From NCBI RefSeq assembly GCF_019083965.1, contig NZ_JAHRCY010000004.1, forward strand, positions 203,236-267,235: a DNA stretch of 64,000 bases. Direction: 5' to 3'. This DNA comes from Catellatospora tritici. Its GTDB lineage: Bacteria; Actinomycetota; Actinomycetes; Mycobacteriales; Micromonosporaceae. The position numbers and the translations under genes were made by a program. The notes beneath the pieces are model-generated. The model saw only the letters and a program-made list of their open reading frames with translations. It was not told the DNA's origin and did no database searches. Below are positions 43,718 through 52,035 of this stretch, in pieces (within the stretch, counting starts at the first letter, position 1; each line of letters starts with the position of its first letter).

Positions 43718-44526
43718 TGTGGACTCCTGACCAGGTTGTCGGCGACCGCGGCCAGCACGTGCCGCAGTTGGGGCGTGCGGAACTCCGGATGGCGCTGCAG
43801 GATCCGCGCGCACAGGCCGGTGATGTGCGGGGTGGCGAAGCTGTTGCCGGAGACCACCTTGGCCGACCCACCGGGCCAGGCCACGCTCACGTTGATGCCG
43901 CACGCGAAGAAGTCCACCGGCGGGTCCGGATTGAGCTCGAAGTACTCCGGATCGGTGCGGCTGTGCGAACCGACCGAGATCACCGACGGGAACCGCCACG
44001 GATAGCTGACCACCGGGCTGTTGTGCGCGGAGGAGACCAGCGACACCCCGGCGAAGAACGCGGTGTCGGCCAGGTCGTGCAGGCGCTCCTTCAGCCCCTC
44101 CTTGCGCGAGGACAGGCTCACGTTGATGAGCGGGAACCGCTGGCCCACCGCCCACTCCAGCGCGGTGATCAGCGCGTCGCCGTTGCCCCGCAGGTTGCCC
44201 GCCAGGACCCGTACGCTGATCAGCTCGCACTCGGGCGCCAGCGACCGGATGACACCGGCACAGGCCGTGCCGTGCCCGGCCACATCACCGACGTCGTCGG
44301 GCCGCACCACCCAGGCGTCGTCGACCTCCTCCGCGACGTATGACATCACGTCGCCGCCCACCAGCGGATGCTCGGCGTCGACCCCGCTGTCGATGACACA
44401 CACCCGGACCCCGCGGCCGGTGGCGTCGCCCCAGACCCAGTCGCGCTCGATCGTGCGGGGAGTCGCGATCGAGCGCGACGAGGCCGTCGCGCCCAGTGAG
44501 GTGTGGGCGAACCGGAAGGTGCGCAT
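43714..44526 (-). CDS. S8 (subtilisin-like) peptidase 1, cytosolic
   Basis: 270 residues with an intact triad: Asp46 (CVIDSGVD), His85 (AGHGTACAG), Ser229 (SGNSFATPH), and oxyanion Asn169 (SSAHNSP). There is no signal peptide and hardly any propeptide, so it is probably cytosolic, unlike most actinomycete subtilases. Residues 20-40 (TIERDWVWGDATGRG) replace a prodomain. It is paired with GAF protein 1 (overlapping stop and start) in the radical SAM operon, where it may remove the leader of the modified precursor. Confidence 0.92.
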   Translation of the reverse strand: MRTFRFAHTSLGATASSRSIATPRTIERDWVWGDATGRGVRVCVIDSGVDAEHPLVGGDVMSYVAEEVDDAWVVRPDDVGDVAGHGTACAGVIRSLAPECELISVRVLAGNLRGNGDALITALEWAVGQRFPLINVSLSSRKEGLKERLHDLADTAFFAGVSLVSSAHNSPVVSYPWRFPSVISVGSHSRTDPEYFELNPDPPVDFFACGINVSVAWPGGSAKVVSGNSFATPHITGLCARILQRHPEFRTPQLRHVLAAVADNLVRSPQ

Positions 44527-44538
44527 GCGCCGACCTCC

Positions 44539-45114
44539 TCAGACCGACGTGTCGAGCAGCCGCTGCAGGCTGTACATCAGCTGGCGGGCGCTGGCCCGGT
44601 CGTCGGGGTCCAGCCCGCCGGGCGTCCGGACGCCGTCGAGCTGGTGGCGCTCGATGACGATCCGCAGCGCCGCCGCGGCCTGCCGGGCGAACAGGGCCAG
44701 CAGGTCCACCGCCTCCAGATTGGACCGCGAGCGCGGGGACGGGTCGAGGACCTCCAGCACGCCGAACACGCGGTCGCCCTGGATCAGCGGCGCGGCCAGC
44801 AGCGACTGCGGGACGTACCCGGTCGACTCGGCCAAGGCGCGGTCGAACGCGGCGCTGTGGGTGAGGTCGTCGACGAGCATCGGCTCACCGGTGGCCACCA
44901 CCCACCCCGCGATGCCGCTGCCGGCCGGGAACCGCTGCCCCAGCAGCGTCCGCTGGCCCTGGCCGGACACGGCGTGGAAGACCAGTTCGTACGCCTCCAC
45001 GTCCAGCAGGAACACCGAGCTGGCCTGGGCGCCGAAGATGGCCCTGGCCACGTCGACGACTGACTGCAGGAGCTCGCGCGACAGGTTGTCGACCGCGAGC
45101 CCACCGGGTGCCAT
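44539..45114 (-). CDS. GAF-domain protein 2
   Basis: 191 residues, ATG at 45114 overlapping the upstream stop by one base (TGATG), with GGAGG upstream. The GAF domain is similar to that of GAF protein 1: ASSVFLLDVEAYELVFHAVSGQGQRTLLG, FPAGSGIAGWVVATGEPMLVDDL, LAAPLIQGDRVFGVLEVLDPS. The C-terminal helix (ASARQLMYSLQRLL) differs. The shared SGQG and GIAGWV elements show that the two arose by duplication. Probable sensor or regulatory partner of subtilase 2. Confidence 0.88.
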   Translation of the reverse strand: MAPGGLAVDNLSRELLQSVVDVARAIFGAQASSVFLLDVEAYELVFHAVSGQGQRTLLGQRFPAGSGIAGWVVATGEPMLVDDLTHSAAFDRALAESTGYVPQSLLAAPLIQGDRVFGVLEVLDPSPRSRSNLEAVDLLALFARQAAAALRIVIERHQLDGVRTPGGLDPDDRASARQLMYSLQRLLDTSV

Positions 45115-45971
45115 CACGAGGAACCTCCGATACCTACGTTTACGTTCGCCGCTGACAGGTACAGCGCGTTCTTGAGCTGGAACGTCGTCATCCGCGGATG
45201 CTTGGACAGGATCCGGGCGCACACGCCGGCCATGTACGGCGTGGCGAAGCTGTTGCCCGAGGCCCGGATCGTGCCGCCGTTCAGCCACGGCAGCAGCACG
45301 TTCTGGCCGAGGGCGAAGAACTCCACCGGCGGATCCGGGTTGTACAGGAACGCCTCCGGCTGGCTCTCGTCGTGGTGGCTGCCCACCGAGACGACCGACG
45401 AGAACCGCCACGGGTAGCTCTCCACCGGCGTGTTGTGGGCGGAGGCCACGATGACGGTCCGGCCGAAGTAGGCCTCGTCGGCCAGCGCCCGCAACTCGTC
45501 GGTGAACCGGAGCCGGGTCGTGGACAGGCTCAGGTTGATCACGTCGAACTTCTGGTCGATGGCCCAGCGCAGCCCGGCCAGCATCATCGCGCCGGTGCCC
45601 GTGGCCCGTTCGCCGAGCACCCGGACGCTGTAGATCTCGCAGTCGGGGGCGACGCGGCGGATGATGCCGGCGCAGGCCGTACCGTGGCCGCAGGCGTCGC
45701 CCGCGTCGGTCTCCGCGACGACCAACTCGCCGTCGCGCGACACCACGCCGTACGCGCCCTCGATCCGGCCCACCAGCGGATGGTCGGTCTCCACCCCGGA
45801 GTCCACGACGCACACCCGCACCTTGCTGCCGGTGGCACCGCCCCAGGCCCAGTCCTGGGTCACCGGTTCACCATCGGCCGGTATCGCGACCTCGTCCCAG
45901 CTACGGCCGTAGAGCCGCCACGTGAGCCGTGGCCGCTCCGCCGCTCGCATGTCGTCCATCACCCAGTCCAT
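45114..45971 (-). CDS. S8 (subtilisin-like) peptidase 2, cytosolic
   Basis: 285 residues from ATG at 45971 (later ATGs at 45959 and 45950 are possible); GGGAGG lies 12 bases upstream. Intact triad: Asp57 (CVVDSGVE), His96 (CGHGTACAG), Ser241 (SGNSFATPY), and oxyanion Asn180 (ASAHNTP). It has no signal peptide. It shares the QDWAWGGATGSKVRV entry and SYPWRFSSVVSVGSH segment with subtilase 1, so the pair is a tandem duplication. It is the first gene of the nine-gene operon, divergent from the class III lanthipeptide genes. Confidence 0.92.
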   Translation of the reverse strand: MDWVMDDMRAAERPRLTWRLYGRSWDEVAIPADGEPVTQDWAWGGATGSKVRVCVVDSGVETDHPLVGRIEGAYGVVSRDGELVVAETDAGDACGHGTACAGIIRRVAPDCEIYSVRVLGERATGTGAMMLAGLRWAIDQKFDVINLSLSTTRLRFTDELRALADEAYFGRTVIVASAHNTPVESYPWRFSSVVSVGSHHDESQPEAFLYNPDPPVEFFALGQNVLLPWLNGGTIRASGNSFATPYMAGVCARILSKHPRMTTFQLKNALYLSAANVNVGIGGSS

Positions 45972-46222
45972 TCCGGGGCAGGTCCTCCCAGGCCCTGCCC
46001 GAGACTGGCCGCGCCGGGTTGGTCGCCGCTCAACGAACGGTTCGATCCGGGTATGGCCGCAGCTCAGCGCGCCTGCCTCCGGCCGCCGCCGAGGTCCGCT
46101 CGCCCGAGCCCACCTGCGGACATACCGTCCGCATACCCGCGCCCAACCGTTTGCGGATCGGGGCTGCCTAGCTTCTGCACTGCCCGGCAGACGCACTGCC
46201 GACAGCAGATGAGGAGATGGCG

Positions 46223-46366
46223 ATGACGAACATCGAGCTGACCCCCGGCGAGAACCCCGAGGAAGTCGCGGCGCTGCAGGAGACCCCCGGTGCCGAGGGC
46301 GACGACGAGGTCCAGGGCCACATCAGCACCCTCAGCGTCCAGTTCTGCTCGTTCGAGCAGGCCTAG
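46223..46366 (+). CDS. lanA: class III lanthipeptide precursor with a labionin motif
   Basis: 47 residues, ATG at 46223 six bases after GAGGAG (an in-frame ATG at 46217 is too close to that site). The acidic leader contains VAALQETPG, reminiscent of the LQxL-type leader recognised by class III synthetases. The C-terminal part GHISTLSVQFCSFEQA holds exactly one S-x-x-S-x-x-x-C (Ser35, Ser38, Cys42), the motif that becomes a labionin ring in labyrinthopeptins. It is followed by the LanKC gene. One ring only, so the product would be small. Confidence 0.85.
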   Translation: MTNIELTPGENPEEVAALQETPGAEGDDEVQGHISTLSVQFCSFEQA

Positions 46367-46378
46367 GACCACCGCACA

Positions 46379-46414
46379 GCTGGGCCCGGTCCGCGCCCCG
46401 CGACCGGGCCCAGC
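46379..46414 (+). terminator. hairpin between class III precursor and synthetase genes
   Basis: Perfect 13-bp stem (GCTGGGCCCGGTC with GACCGGGCCCAGC), 10-base loop, starting 12 bases after the precursor stop. Such partial terminators between lanA and the synthetase commonly make more precursor mRNA than enzyme mRNA. Confidence 0.75.
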
Positions 46415-46460
46415 GGCTCATTCCGTCGGGCGACCGCCGCCACGCGTTGGGAGACACAGG

Positions 46461-49073
46461 ATGAACTTCGATTACACGGTCGCCAGCCGCGAGTTCTTCG
46501 CCCCGCTGGAGACCGCGGTCGTCGACGAGGGCGTGCTCACACCCCACCGCGTTCCCGACGGCTGGCGTGGGGTCGAGTCGGGGATCTGGCGGATGTGGCA
46601 CCCGCCGGGCCCACCCGACGAGGTCGACGCGGGCTGGAAGGTGCACGTCTCGGCCCGGCCCGACCGGCTCGAACACGTCCTCGACGTGGTCGCCGCGGCC
46701 TGCTTCGAGCACGGCGTCGCGTTCAAGCACCTGTCGACCCGGCTTTTCCACTGGTGGACGCACCACAAGTACGCGCCGCGACCGCAGGGCGGCAAGTTCA
46801 TCGCCGCCTACCCCGCGGACGTCGCGGCGGCCGAGCGGCTCATGCGCCGGCTGAGTGACGACCTCGCCGACGAGGCCGGGCCGTACATCCTCAGCGACCG
46901 GCGGTTCGCCGACTCCCGCACGGTGCACTACCGCTACGGCGCCTACCGACCACTCTTCCGGCTGCGGCCCGACGGCACCCACCAGGCGCTGGTACGAGAC
47001 GGCGGCGGAGCAGCGGTCCCGGACCGCCGGGGCGTGTCGTTCCAGCTGCCCGACGGCATGGCCGACCCGTTCCGCCCGGCCGGCATCGCGTCCGCCCCGA
47101 CCGCCGCCGGCCGGGCCCAGCGCATGATCGGCCCGTACACCGTCGAGTCCGCGGTGCGGTTCAGCTGCGCCGGTGGGACTTACCTGGGACGCGACTCGGC
47201 CACCGGCCGTGCGGTGTTCATCAAGGAGGGCCGCGCCCACATCGGCCTGCGCGAGGACGGCACCGCCGCGCCCGAGCAGCTGCGCGAGGAGTGGGAGGTG
47301 CTGACGGCCCTGCACGCCACCGCGCCGGGGCTGGCGCCCGAACCCATCGCCCACCTGCGCAAGTGGGAGCACGAGTTCCTGGTCGTCGAGCGGGTGGAGG
47401 GCATCGCGCTGTCGCGCTGGCTCGTGCTCAACCACCCGGTGCTGGTCGCGGGCAGCACGGCCGACCACTTCGCCGCGTACTACCGCCGGTGTGAGGCGAT
47501 CCTCCGGGAGATCGAACACGCCTTCGATCGGCTGCACGCGGCCGGGTACCTCTTCGTCGACGTCAGCCCCGGCAACATCCTGATCGGGGCCGACGACTCG
47601 GTGCGGCTGGTGGACTTCGGCGAGGCGCACCGCCTCGGGGACCCCTTCCGCAAGGCCGGCACCCCCGGCTACACCCCGCCCGACCGGCTGGTCGGCGACG
47701 ATCTGACCGTCTTCGACGACTACGGCCTGGCCAGCCTGGCCCAGCTGCTGGTGGCCCCGCTGCACCAGGTCGTGCAGCTCAACCCGGACGCGCTCACGCA
47801 CCTGCACCACGAGCTGGCCGAGCTCGCCCCGATCCCGGCGTCGCTGTGGACGCGGGCCGTGCGCTACCACCCGGCCAGCCCGGCACCGCGGCTGCCCGGA
47901 CCCGCCGAGGTCGCCGAGCACCCGCTGCGCCATCTGGCGGACCTGCGCGACCGGGTCGCCGACGCGATCCTCACGATGGGCGACCTCGGCAACCCGCGAC
48001 GGATCTTCCCGACCGTGCCCGAAGGCTTCCAGAGCAACACGGTCTGCGTGGCCTACGGCACCGCCGGTGTGGTGCACGCGCTGCGCCGGGCCGGCGTCGC
48101 GCCACCGGATAGCCTGCTCGACCGCTTCCGTGCCGACGCGCTGGCCGCCGCCCCGAGACTCGCGCCCGGCCCGCACGTCGGCGCGGCAGGCGTGGCCCGG
48201 GTGCTGGCCGACTGCGGTCTGCTCGACGAGGCCCTGACGCTGCTCGACGCCGCCGACCGGCACCCGCTGACGACCGAGTGCGCCACCCTGGCCGGAGGCG
48301 CCGCCGGGGTGGCCCTCACCCACCTGGCCCTGCACCGGTACACCCGGGACGACCGGCACCTGCGCCGAGCCGCCGACCTCGTCGCCGGGCTCGCGTCCGA
48401 CGACGAGCTCACCGCGCGGCTGGGGCCGGACGACCCGACCGGGCTGCTGCACGGCCGCTGCGGGATCGCGCTCGCACTGCTGCAGGTGGGCACGGCGACG
48501 TCCGATCCGGACCTGGTGCGCCAGGCGGTCCGCCTGCTGCACGCCGAACTGGACCGGGCCAGCGACCCCGACGCCGCCGGGCTGCTGTTCCCCGTCTCGC
48601 GGACCGACCGGCGCGCCATGCCGTACCTGTACTCCGGCTCGGCCGGAATGCTGTACGCCACGACCCGCTGCCTGGCGGTGGTCGACGACGAGCGGCTGGC
48701 GCTGGCGCAGCCGAAACTGCTGTCGACCGCACGGCTGCCGTACACCGTGCTGCCGGGCCTGTACCGGGGCGCGGCCGGACTCGTCTTCGCGCTGGCCGAT
48801 CAGGCCCGGCTGACCGGCGACCCCGGTTGCGCGCAGGCGGCCGTCCGGGCCGCCCGCAGGCTGTTCAAGTACGCGATTCCGCATCAGACAGGGGTGCGCT
48901 TCATGGGAGACCCGCAACTGCGGATCAGTGCCGAGCTGTGGAGTGGCTCGGCCGGGATCCTGCTCGCGCTGAGCCAGGTACTGGACCCGGGACCCGACGG
49001 CCTGTTCGCGGTGGAGCCGATCCCCGCGCACCGGTCGAACCCGGTCGAGCGTGCCCTGGCGGTGCTCGGATGA
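46461..49073 (+). CDS. lanKC: class III lanthionine synthetase LanKC
   Basis: 870 residues from ATG at 46461. Three parts: an N-terminal lyase-like region (about 1-220, with WKVHVSARPDRLEHVLDVVA and FKHLSTRLFHW), a Ser/Thr kinase domain (about 230-480, with AVFIKEGR, FVDVSPGNILI carrying the catalytic Asp, and LVDFGEAHR) and a LanC-like cyclase (about 530-860). I see no WCHG/CHG zinc ligands in the cyclase, which is typical of class III. It phosphorylates Ser, eliminates phosphate, and forms labionin or lanthionine on the adjacent precursor. Its stop overlaps the MFS start. Confidence 0.94.
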   Translation: MNFDYTVASREFFAPLETAVVDEGVLTPHRVPDGWRGVESGIWRMWHPPGPPDEVDAGWKVHVSARPDRLEHVLDVVAAACFEHGVAFKHLSTRLFHWWTHHKYAPRPQGGKFIAAYPADVAAAERLMRRLSDDLADEAGPYILSDRRFADSRTVHYRYGAYRPLFRLRPDGTHQALVRDGGGAAVPDRRGVSFQLPDGMADPFRPAGIASAPTAAGRAQRMIGPYTVESAVRFSCAGGTYLGRDSATGRAVFIKEGRAHIGLREDGTAAPEQLREEWEVLTALHATAPGLAPEPIAHLRKWEHEFLVVERVEGIALSRWLVLNHPVLVAGSTADHFAAYYRRCEAILREIEHAFDRLHAAGYLFVDVSPGNILIGADDSVRLVDFGEAHRLGDPFRKAGTPGYTPPDRLVGDDLTVFDDYGLASLAQLLVAPLHQVVQLNPDALTHLHHELAELAPIPASLWTRAVRYHPASPAPRLPGPAEVAEHPLRHLADLRDRVADAILTMGDLGNPRRIFPTVPEGFQSNTVCVAYGTAGVVHALRRAGVAPPDSLLDRFRADALAAAPRLAPGPHVGAAGVARVLADCGLLDEALTLLDAADRHPLTTECATLAGGAAGVALTHLALHRYTRDDRHLRRAADLVAGLASDDELTARLGPDDPTGLLHGRCGIALALLQVGTATSDPDLVRQAVRLLHAELDRASDPDAAGLLFPVSRTDRRAMPYLYSGSAGMLYATTRCLAVVDDERLALAQPKLLSTARLPYTVLPGLYRGAAGLVFALADQARLTGDPGCAQAAVRAARRLFKYAIPHQTGVRFMGDPQLRISAELWSGSAGILLALSQVLDPGPDGLFAVEPIPAHRSNPVERALAVLG

Positions 49074-50386
49074 GCACCCAGTCCTCGACTCCAGCCGCGA
49101 CCGGCCGGTCGCGTGACGTCAACCGCTACTGGTGGGCGCAGACAACCACGGCGTTCGGCTCGGTCTTCACCGCCATCGCGATGCCGGTGGTCGCCGTCGT
49201 CTACCTGGGCGCCACACCGGGCCAGGTCGGCCTGATCAGCGCGGCGTCGATCCTGCCCACCCTGGTGCTCGGCCTGCCCGCGGGCGCGCTGGCCGACCGG
49301 GTCGCCGCGCCGCGCCGCCTGCTGATCGCCCTCGACACGTTCAGCGCCGTCGCGGTCGCGCTGGTCGCGCTCAGCGTGGCCAACCACGTGGCCTCCGTCG
49401 CGACCCTGATCGCGCTGAGTATCGTCCAGGGCTGCGTGTCGATCCTGTCGAGCGTCGTCTACTTCATCCACCTGCGCCAACTGGTCGATACCGCCGCGAT
49501 CGGCCCGGTCCGGGCCAGGCTGCAGGCCGGGCAGTACGGCGCGGGCCTGATCGGACGGCTGCTGGCCGGACCCGCGATCGTCGCGTTCGGCGGCGCCACC
49601 GCGCTGGGCATCGACGCCGTCAGCTATCTGCTGAGCGCGGCCGCGCTGCTGAGCATGAGCCCGGTCCGTCCGATCCCGCTCGCGCCGCCGCACGAACGCG
49701 AGAACCTGCTGCGCAGCATGGCGGCCGGTACCCGGTTCTTTCTCGGCCACGCCTTCCACCGGGCGCTGCTGGTGTTCATCATCGCCCCGGTGGTGGCCGG
49801 TGCCGCCGTCACCGCCCTCACCGCACCGTTCCTGCTCCGTGAGGCGCACATCCCCACCGAGGCGTACGGCGCGATCTTCGCACTGTCCGGTCTGATGGGC
49901 CTGGCCGGATCGTCACTGGCCGGTCGGGTGGTGCGCCCCGGCCGCGACCCGCGGCAGATCACGCTGGTGGCGTTCACGGCGAGCCTGGCCGCCGGGCTGC
50001 TGCTGCCGCTGGCCGATGGTCCGCTGGCGCTGGCCGCCGCGTTCGCGGGACTGGGCGTGGGCCTGCCGGTCCTCTTCGGCTCCATCGCGAACGTCGCGCT
50101 GACCCCGGTGCTTGTCGAGGACGCGCCCGACAACCGGCTCGGCAGCACGATGGCCACGCTGCAGGTCTTCGTCGCCGCGGCCGGGATCGCGGGCGCGCTG
50201 GCGGGCGGCGCCCTGGGCGACCGGATCGGGGTCCGCTCGGCGATCTGGCTGGTCAACATCGTCGCGCTGGCGGCGGTCGCGGTGTCGCTGCCGCTCGCCT
50301 CCGCCGCCGCCCGGCGCCTGCACCGGAAGTCCGCCGACGCGTCCGTGCCGGTCGCGGCCATGGCGGCGAGCACCGAAGCCCACTGA
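49070..50386 (+). CDS. MFS transporter, probable class III lanthipeptide exporter
   Basis: 438 residues with about 12 hydrophobic segments and the MFS motif LPAGALADRVAAPRRLL after helix 2 (enterobactin exporter-like, EntS/MFS_3 pattern). The start overlaps the LanKC stop (ATGA). Class III clusters usually carry ABC exporters; here an MFS protein takes that position, so export of the processed peptide is likely but unproven. Confidence 0.88.
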   Translation: MSTQSSTPAATGRSRDVNRYWWAQTTTAFGSVFTAIAMPVVAVVYLGATPGQVGLISAASILPTLVLGLPAGALADRVAAPRRLLIALDTFSAVAVALVALSVANHVASVATLIALSIVQGCVSILSSVVYFIHLRQLVDTAAIGPVRARLQAGQYGAGLIGRLLAGPAIVAFGGATALGIDAVSYLLSAAALLSMSPVRPIPLAPPHERENLLRSMAAGTRFFLGHAFHRALLVFIIAPVVAGAAVTALTAPFLLREAHIPTEAYGAIFALSGLMGLAGSSLAGRVVRPGRDPRQITLVAFTASLAAGLLLPLADGPLALAAAFAGLGVGLPVLFGSIANVALTPVLVEDAPDNRLGSTMATLQVFVAAAGIAGALAGGALGDRIGVRSAIWLVNIVALAAVAVSLPLASAAARRLHRKSADASVPVAAMAASTEAH

Positions 50387-50491
50387 TCGGGCGACCTTCG
50401 TCGCGGGCCTGTCTCCTACGGGGCGGGCCCGTGACGTCGTCAAGGCGCCATACGCCCTGTTGGCGGCGGTCGGTCCTGCCATGATGAGCAG

Positions 50492-51286
50492 GTGAAGATC
50501 GACCTTTCCGGACGGATCGCCCTGGTGTCCGGGTCGACCCAGGGCATCGGCTACGCCATCGCCGCCCAGCTGGCCCGCGCGGGCGCCACTGTGGTCGTCA
50601 ACGGGCGGGCCGAAGCGTCGACCGAGGACGCCGCCGCGCACCTGCGCGAGGAGCTGCCCGACGCGACGGTGCGGGCGGTGCCCGCCGATCTGGCCACCGC
50701 CGACGGCGCGGCGGCCATGGCGGCGGCCGTCCCGGACGTGGACATCCTGTGCAACAACCTCGGCATCTTCGGTGCCCGCCCGGCGCTGGAGATCAGTGAC
50801 GACGAGTGGCGCCGCTTCTTCGAGGTCAACGTGCTGTCCGCGGTCCGGCTGATCCGCACCTACCTGCCGGGGATGATGGACCGGGGCTGGGGCCGGGTCA
50901 CCGCCATCGCCAGCGACTCCGCCGTCGTCACCCCCGTCGAGATGATCCATTACGGGATGACCAAGACGGCGCTGCTGGCCGTCACCCGCGGCTTCGCCAA
51001 GGTCGCCGCGGGCACCGGCGTCACCGTCAACTCGGTCATCGCCGGGCCGACCCACACGGCCGGAGTGGAGACCTTCGTCGCCGAACTGGTCGGCGACGAC
51101 CTGCCCTGGGACGAGGCACAGCGCCGGTTCATGCGCGAGCACCGGCCGTACTCGCTGGTTCAGCGGCTCATCGAACCGCGCGAGATCGGCGACATGGTGG
51201 TGTATCTCAGCTCGGAGCAGGCCTCGGCGACCACCGGCGGCGCGCTGCGGGTCGACGGCGGCTACGTCGACGCGATCCTGCCGTGA
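50492..51286 (+). CDS. short-chain dehydrogenase/reductase
   Basis: 264 residues, GTG at 50492. The N-terminal NAD(P) motif is SGSTQGIGYAIAAQLARAG; then NNLGIFGARP (the NNAG equivalent), catalytic Ser in AIASDSAVV, YxxxK as YGMTK, and the C-terminal GGALRVDGGYVD. The fold and length are classical SDR, forming a secondary alcohol/ketone pair with NAD(P). The substrate is unknown. It is separated from the MFS gene by 105 bases, so it is probably not part of the lanthipeptide operon. Confidence 0.92.
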   Translation: MKIDLSGRIALVSGSTQGIGYAIAAQLARAGATVVVNGRAEASTEDAAAHLREELPDATVRAVPADLATADGAAAMAAAVPDVDILCNNLGIFGARPALEISDDEWRRFFEVNVLSAVRLIRTYLPGMMDRGWGRVTAIASDSAVVTPVEMIHYGMTKTALLAVTRGFAKVAAGTGVTVNSVIAGPTHTAGVETFVAELVGDDLPWDEAQRRFMREHRPYSLVQRLIEPREIGDMVVYLSSEQASATTGGALRVDGGYVDAILP

Positions 51287-51295
51287 CCACTCGTA

Positions 51296-51339
51296 CACCG
51301 CGCGACCGCACCGTCCGAGTGGGCAGCGGTCGCGCGGTG
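51296..51339. terminator. bidirectional hairpin terminator
   Basis: 14-bp perfect stem (CACCGCGCGACCGC with GCGGTCGCGCGGTG) with a 16-base loop, between the converging SDR and hydrolase genes. An alternative nested pairing CCACTCG/CGAGTGG overlaps it. Confidence 0.65.
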
Positions 51340-51346
51340 GCGGATG

Positions 51347-52033
51347 TCAGCTCGCGTCGGCCGCCTCGGCCAGGATCCGGGCGAGCTCGGCCGGGGCGCT
51401 GAACATGGGCCAGTGGCCCGAGTCGATGTCGGCGAACTCGACGTGCTTGGCCTGGGCCAGTTCGGGCACGTCACCGGCGGCGATCCACTCCCGGGCCTGC
51501 TCGGGCGAGAACTCGGGGCAGACGACCACGACCGGCACGTCTAAGCGCCGCTCGTCGGTCAGGCGCACCACCCCGTTGGCCACTCCTTCCGGGACCGGCA
51601 CGGCCGCCGCGGCGATCGCCGCCCGGGTCGGCCCGTCGAGGTCGGCCGAGTCCGGGCCCTCGAACGGACCCCAGCCCGGGAACGGCATGACCCCGTCCTT
51701 GATCTCGAAGAAGGCCGCGTACGGCTGTCCGTCGGCGGACGGGAAACCGCCGATGAGCGCCACCTTGGCCACGCGCTGCGGCCGGGCGTCGGCGACCAGC
51801 CACGCCAGCGTGCAGGCCGCCGAGTGTCCCACCACCAGCGCGGGTTCCGCTGCCGCGTCCACGGCGGCCAGCACCGCCGCCACCTGGTCGGCCAGCGTCG
51901 CCGCCACCGCGCCGTCGCCCTGTCCGGGCAACGTCACCGGCACCGGCCGATGCCCCAGCGCGACGAGTTCAGGCACGACCAGATCCCACGCGGACCCGTC
52001 GAGCCACAGTCCACCCGCGAGCACGATATCCAT
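51347..52033 (-). CDS. alpha/beta hydrolase
   Basis: 228 residues, ATG at 52033 after AAGGAGAT. An alpha/beta hydrolase with nucleophile elbow VVGHSAACT (Ser near residue 73), oxyanion-side GGLWLDGSAW, and probable catalytic His in DIDSGHWPMFS near the C-terminus. The DIDSGHWP(M)FS ending resembles small salicylate-esterase-like hydrolases of actinomycetes. The substrate is unknown. It follows the pentapeptide/DinB gene with 2 bases between stop and start, so they form an operon. Confidence 0.88.
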   Translation of the reverse strand: MDIVLAGGLWLDGSAWDLVVPELVALGHRPVPVTLPGQGDGAVAATLADQVAAVLAAVDAAAEPALVVGHSAACTLAWLVADARPQRVAKVALIGGFPSADGQPYAAFFEIKDGVMPFPGWGPFEGPDSADLDGPTRAAIAAAAVPVPEGVANGVVRLTDERRLDVPVVVVCPEFSPEQAREWIAAGDVPELAQAKHVEFADIDSGHWPMFSAPAELARILAEAADAS

Positions 52034-52035
52034 GA

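Noticed and set aside
46332..49031. Minus-strand open frame of about 900 codons opposite LanKC
   Set aside because: Antisense shadow with no domain; plus strand encodes lyase, kinase and cyclase parts.
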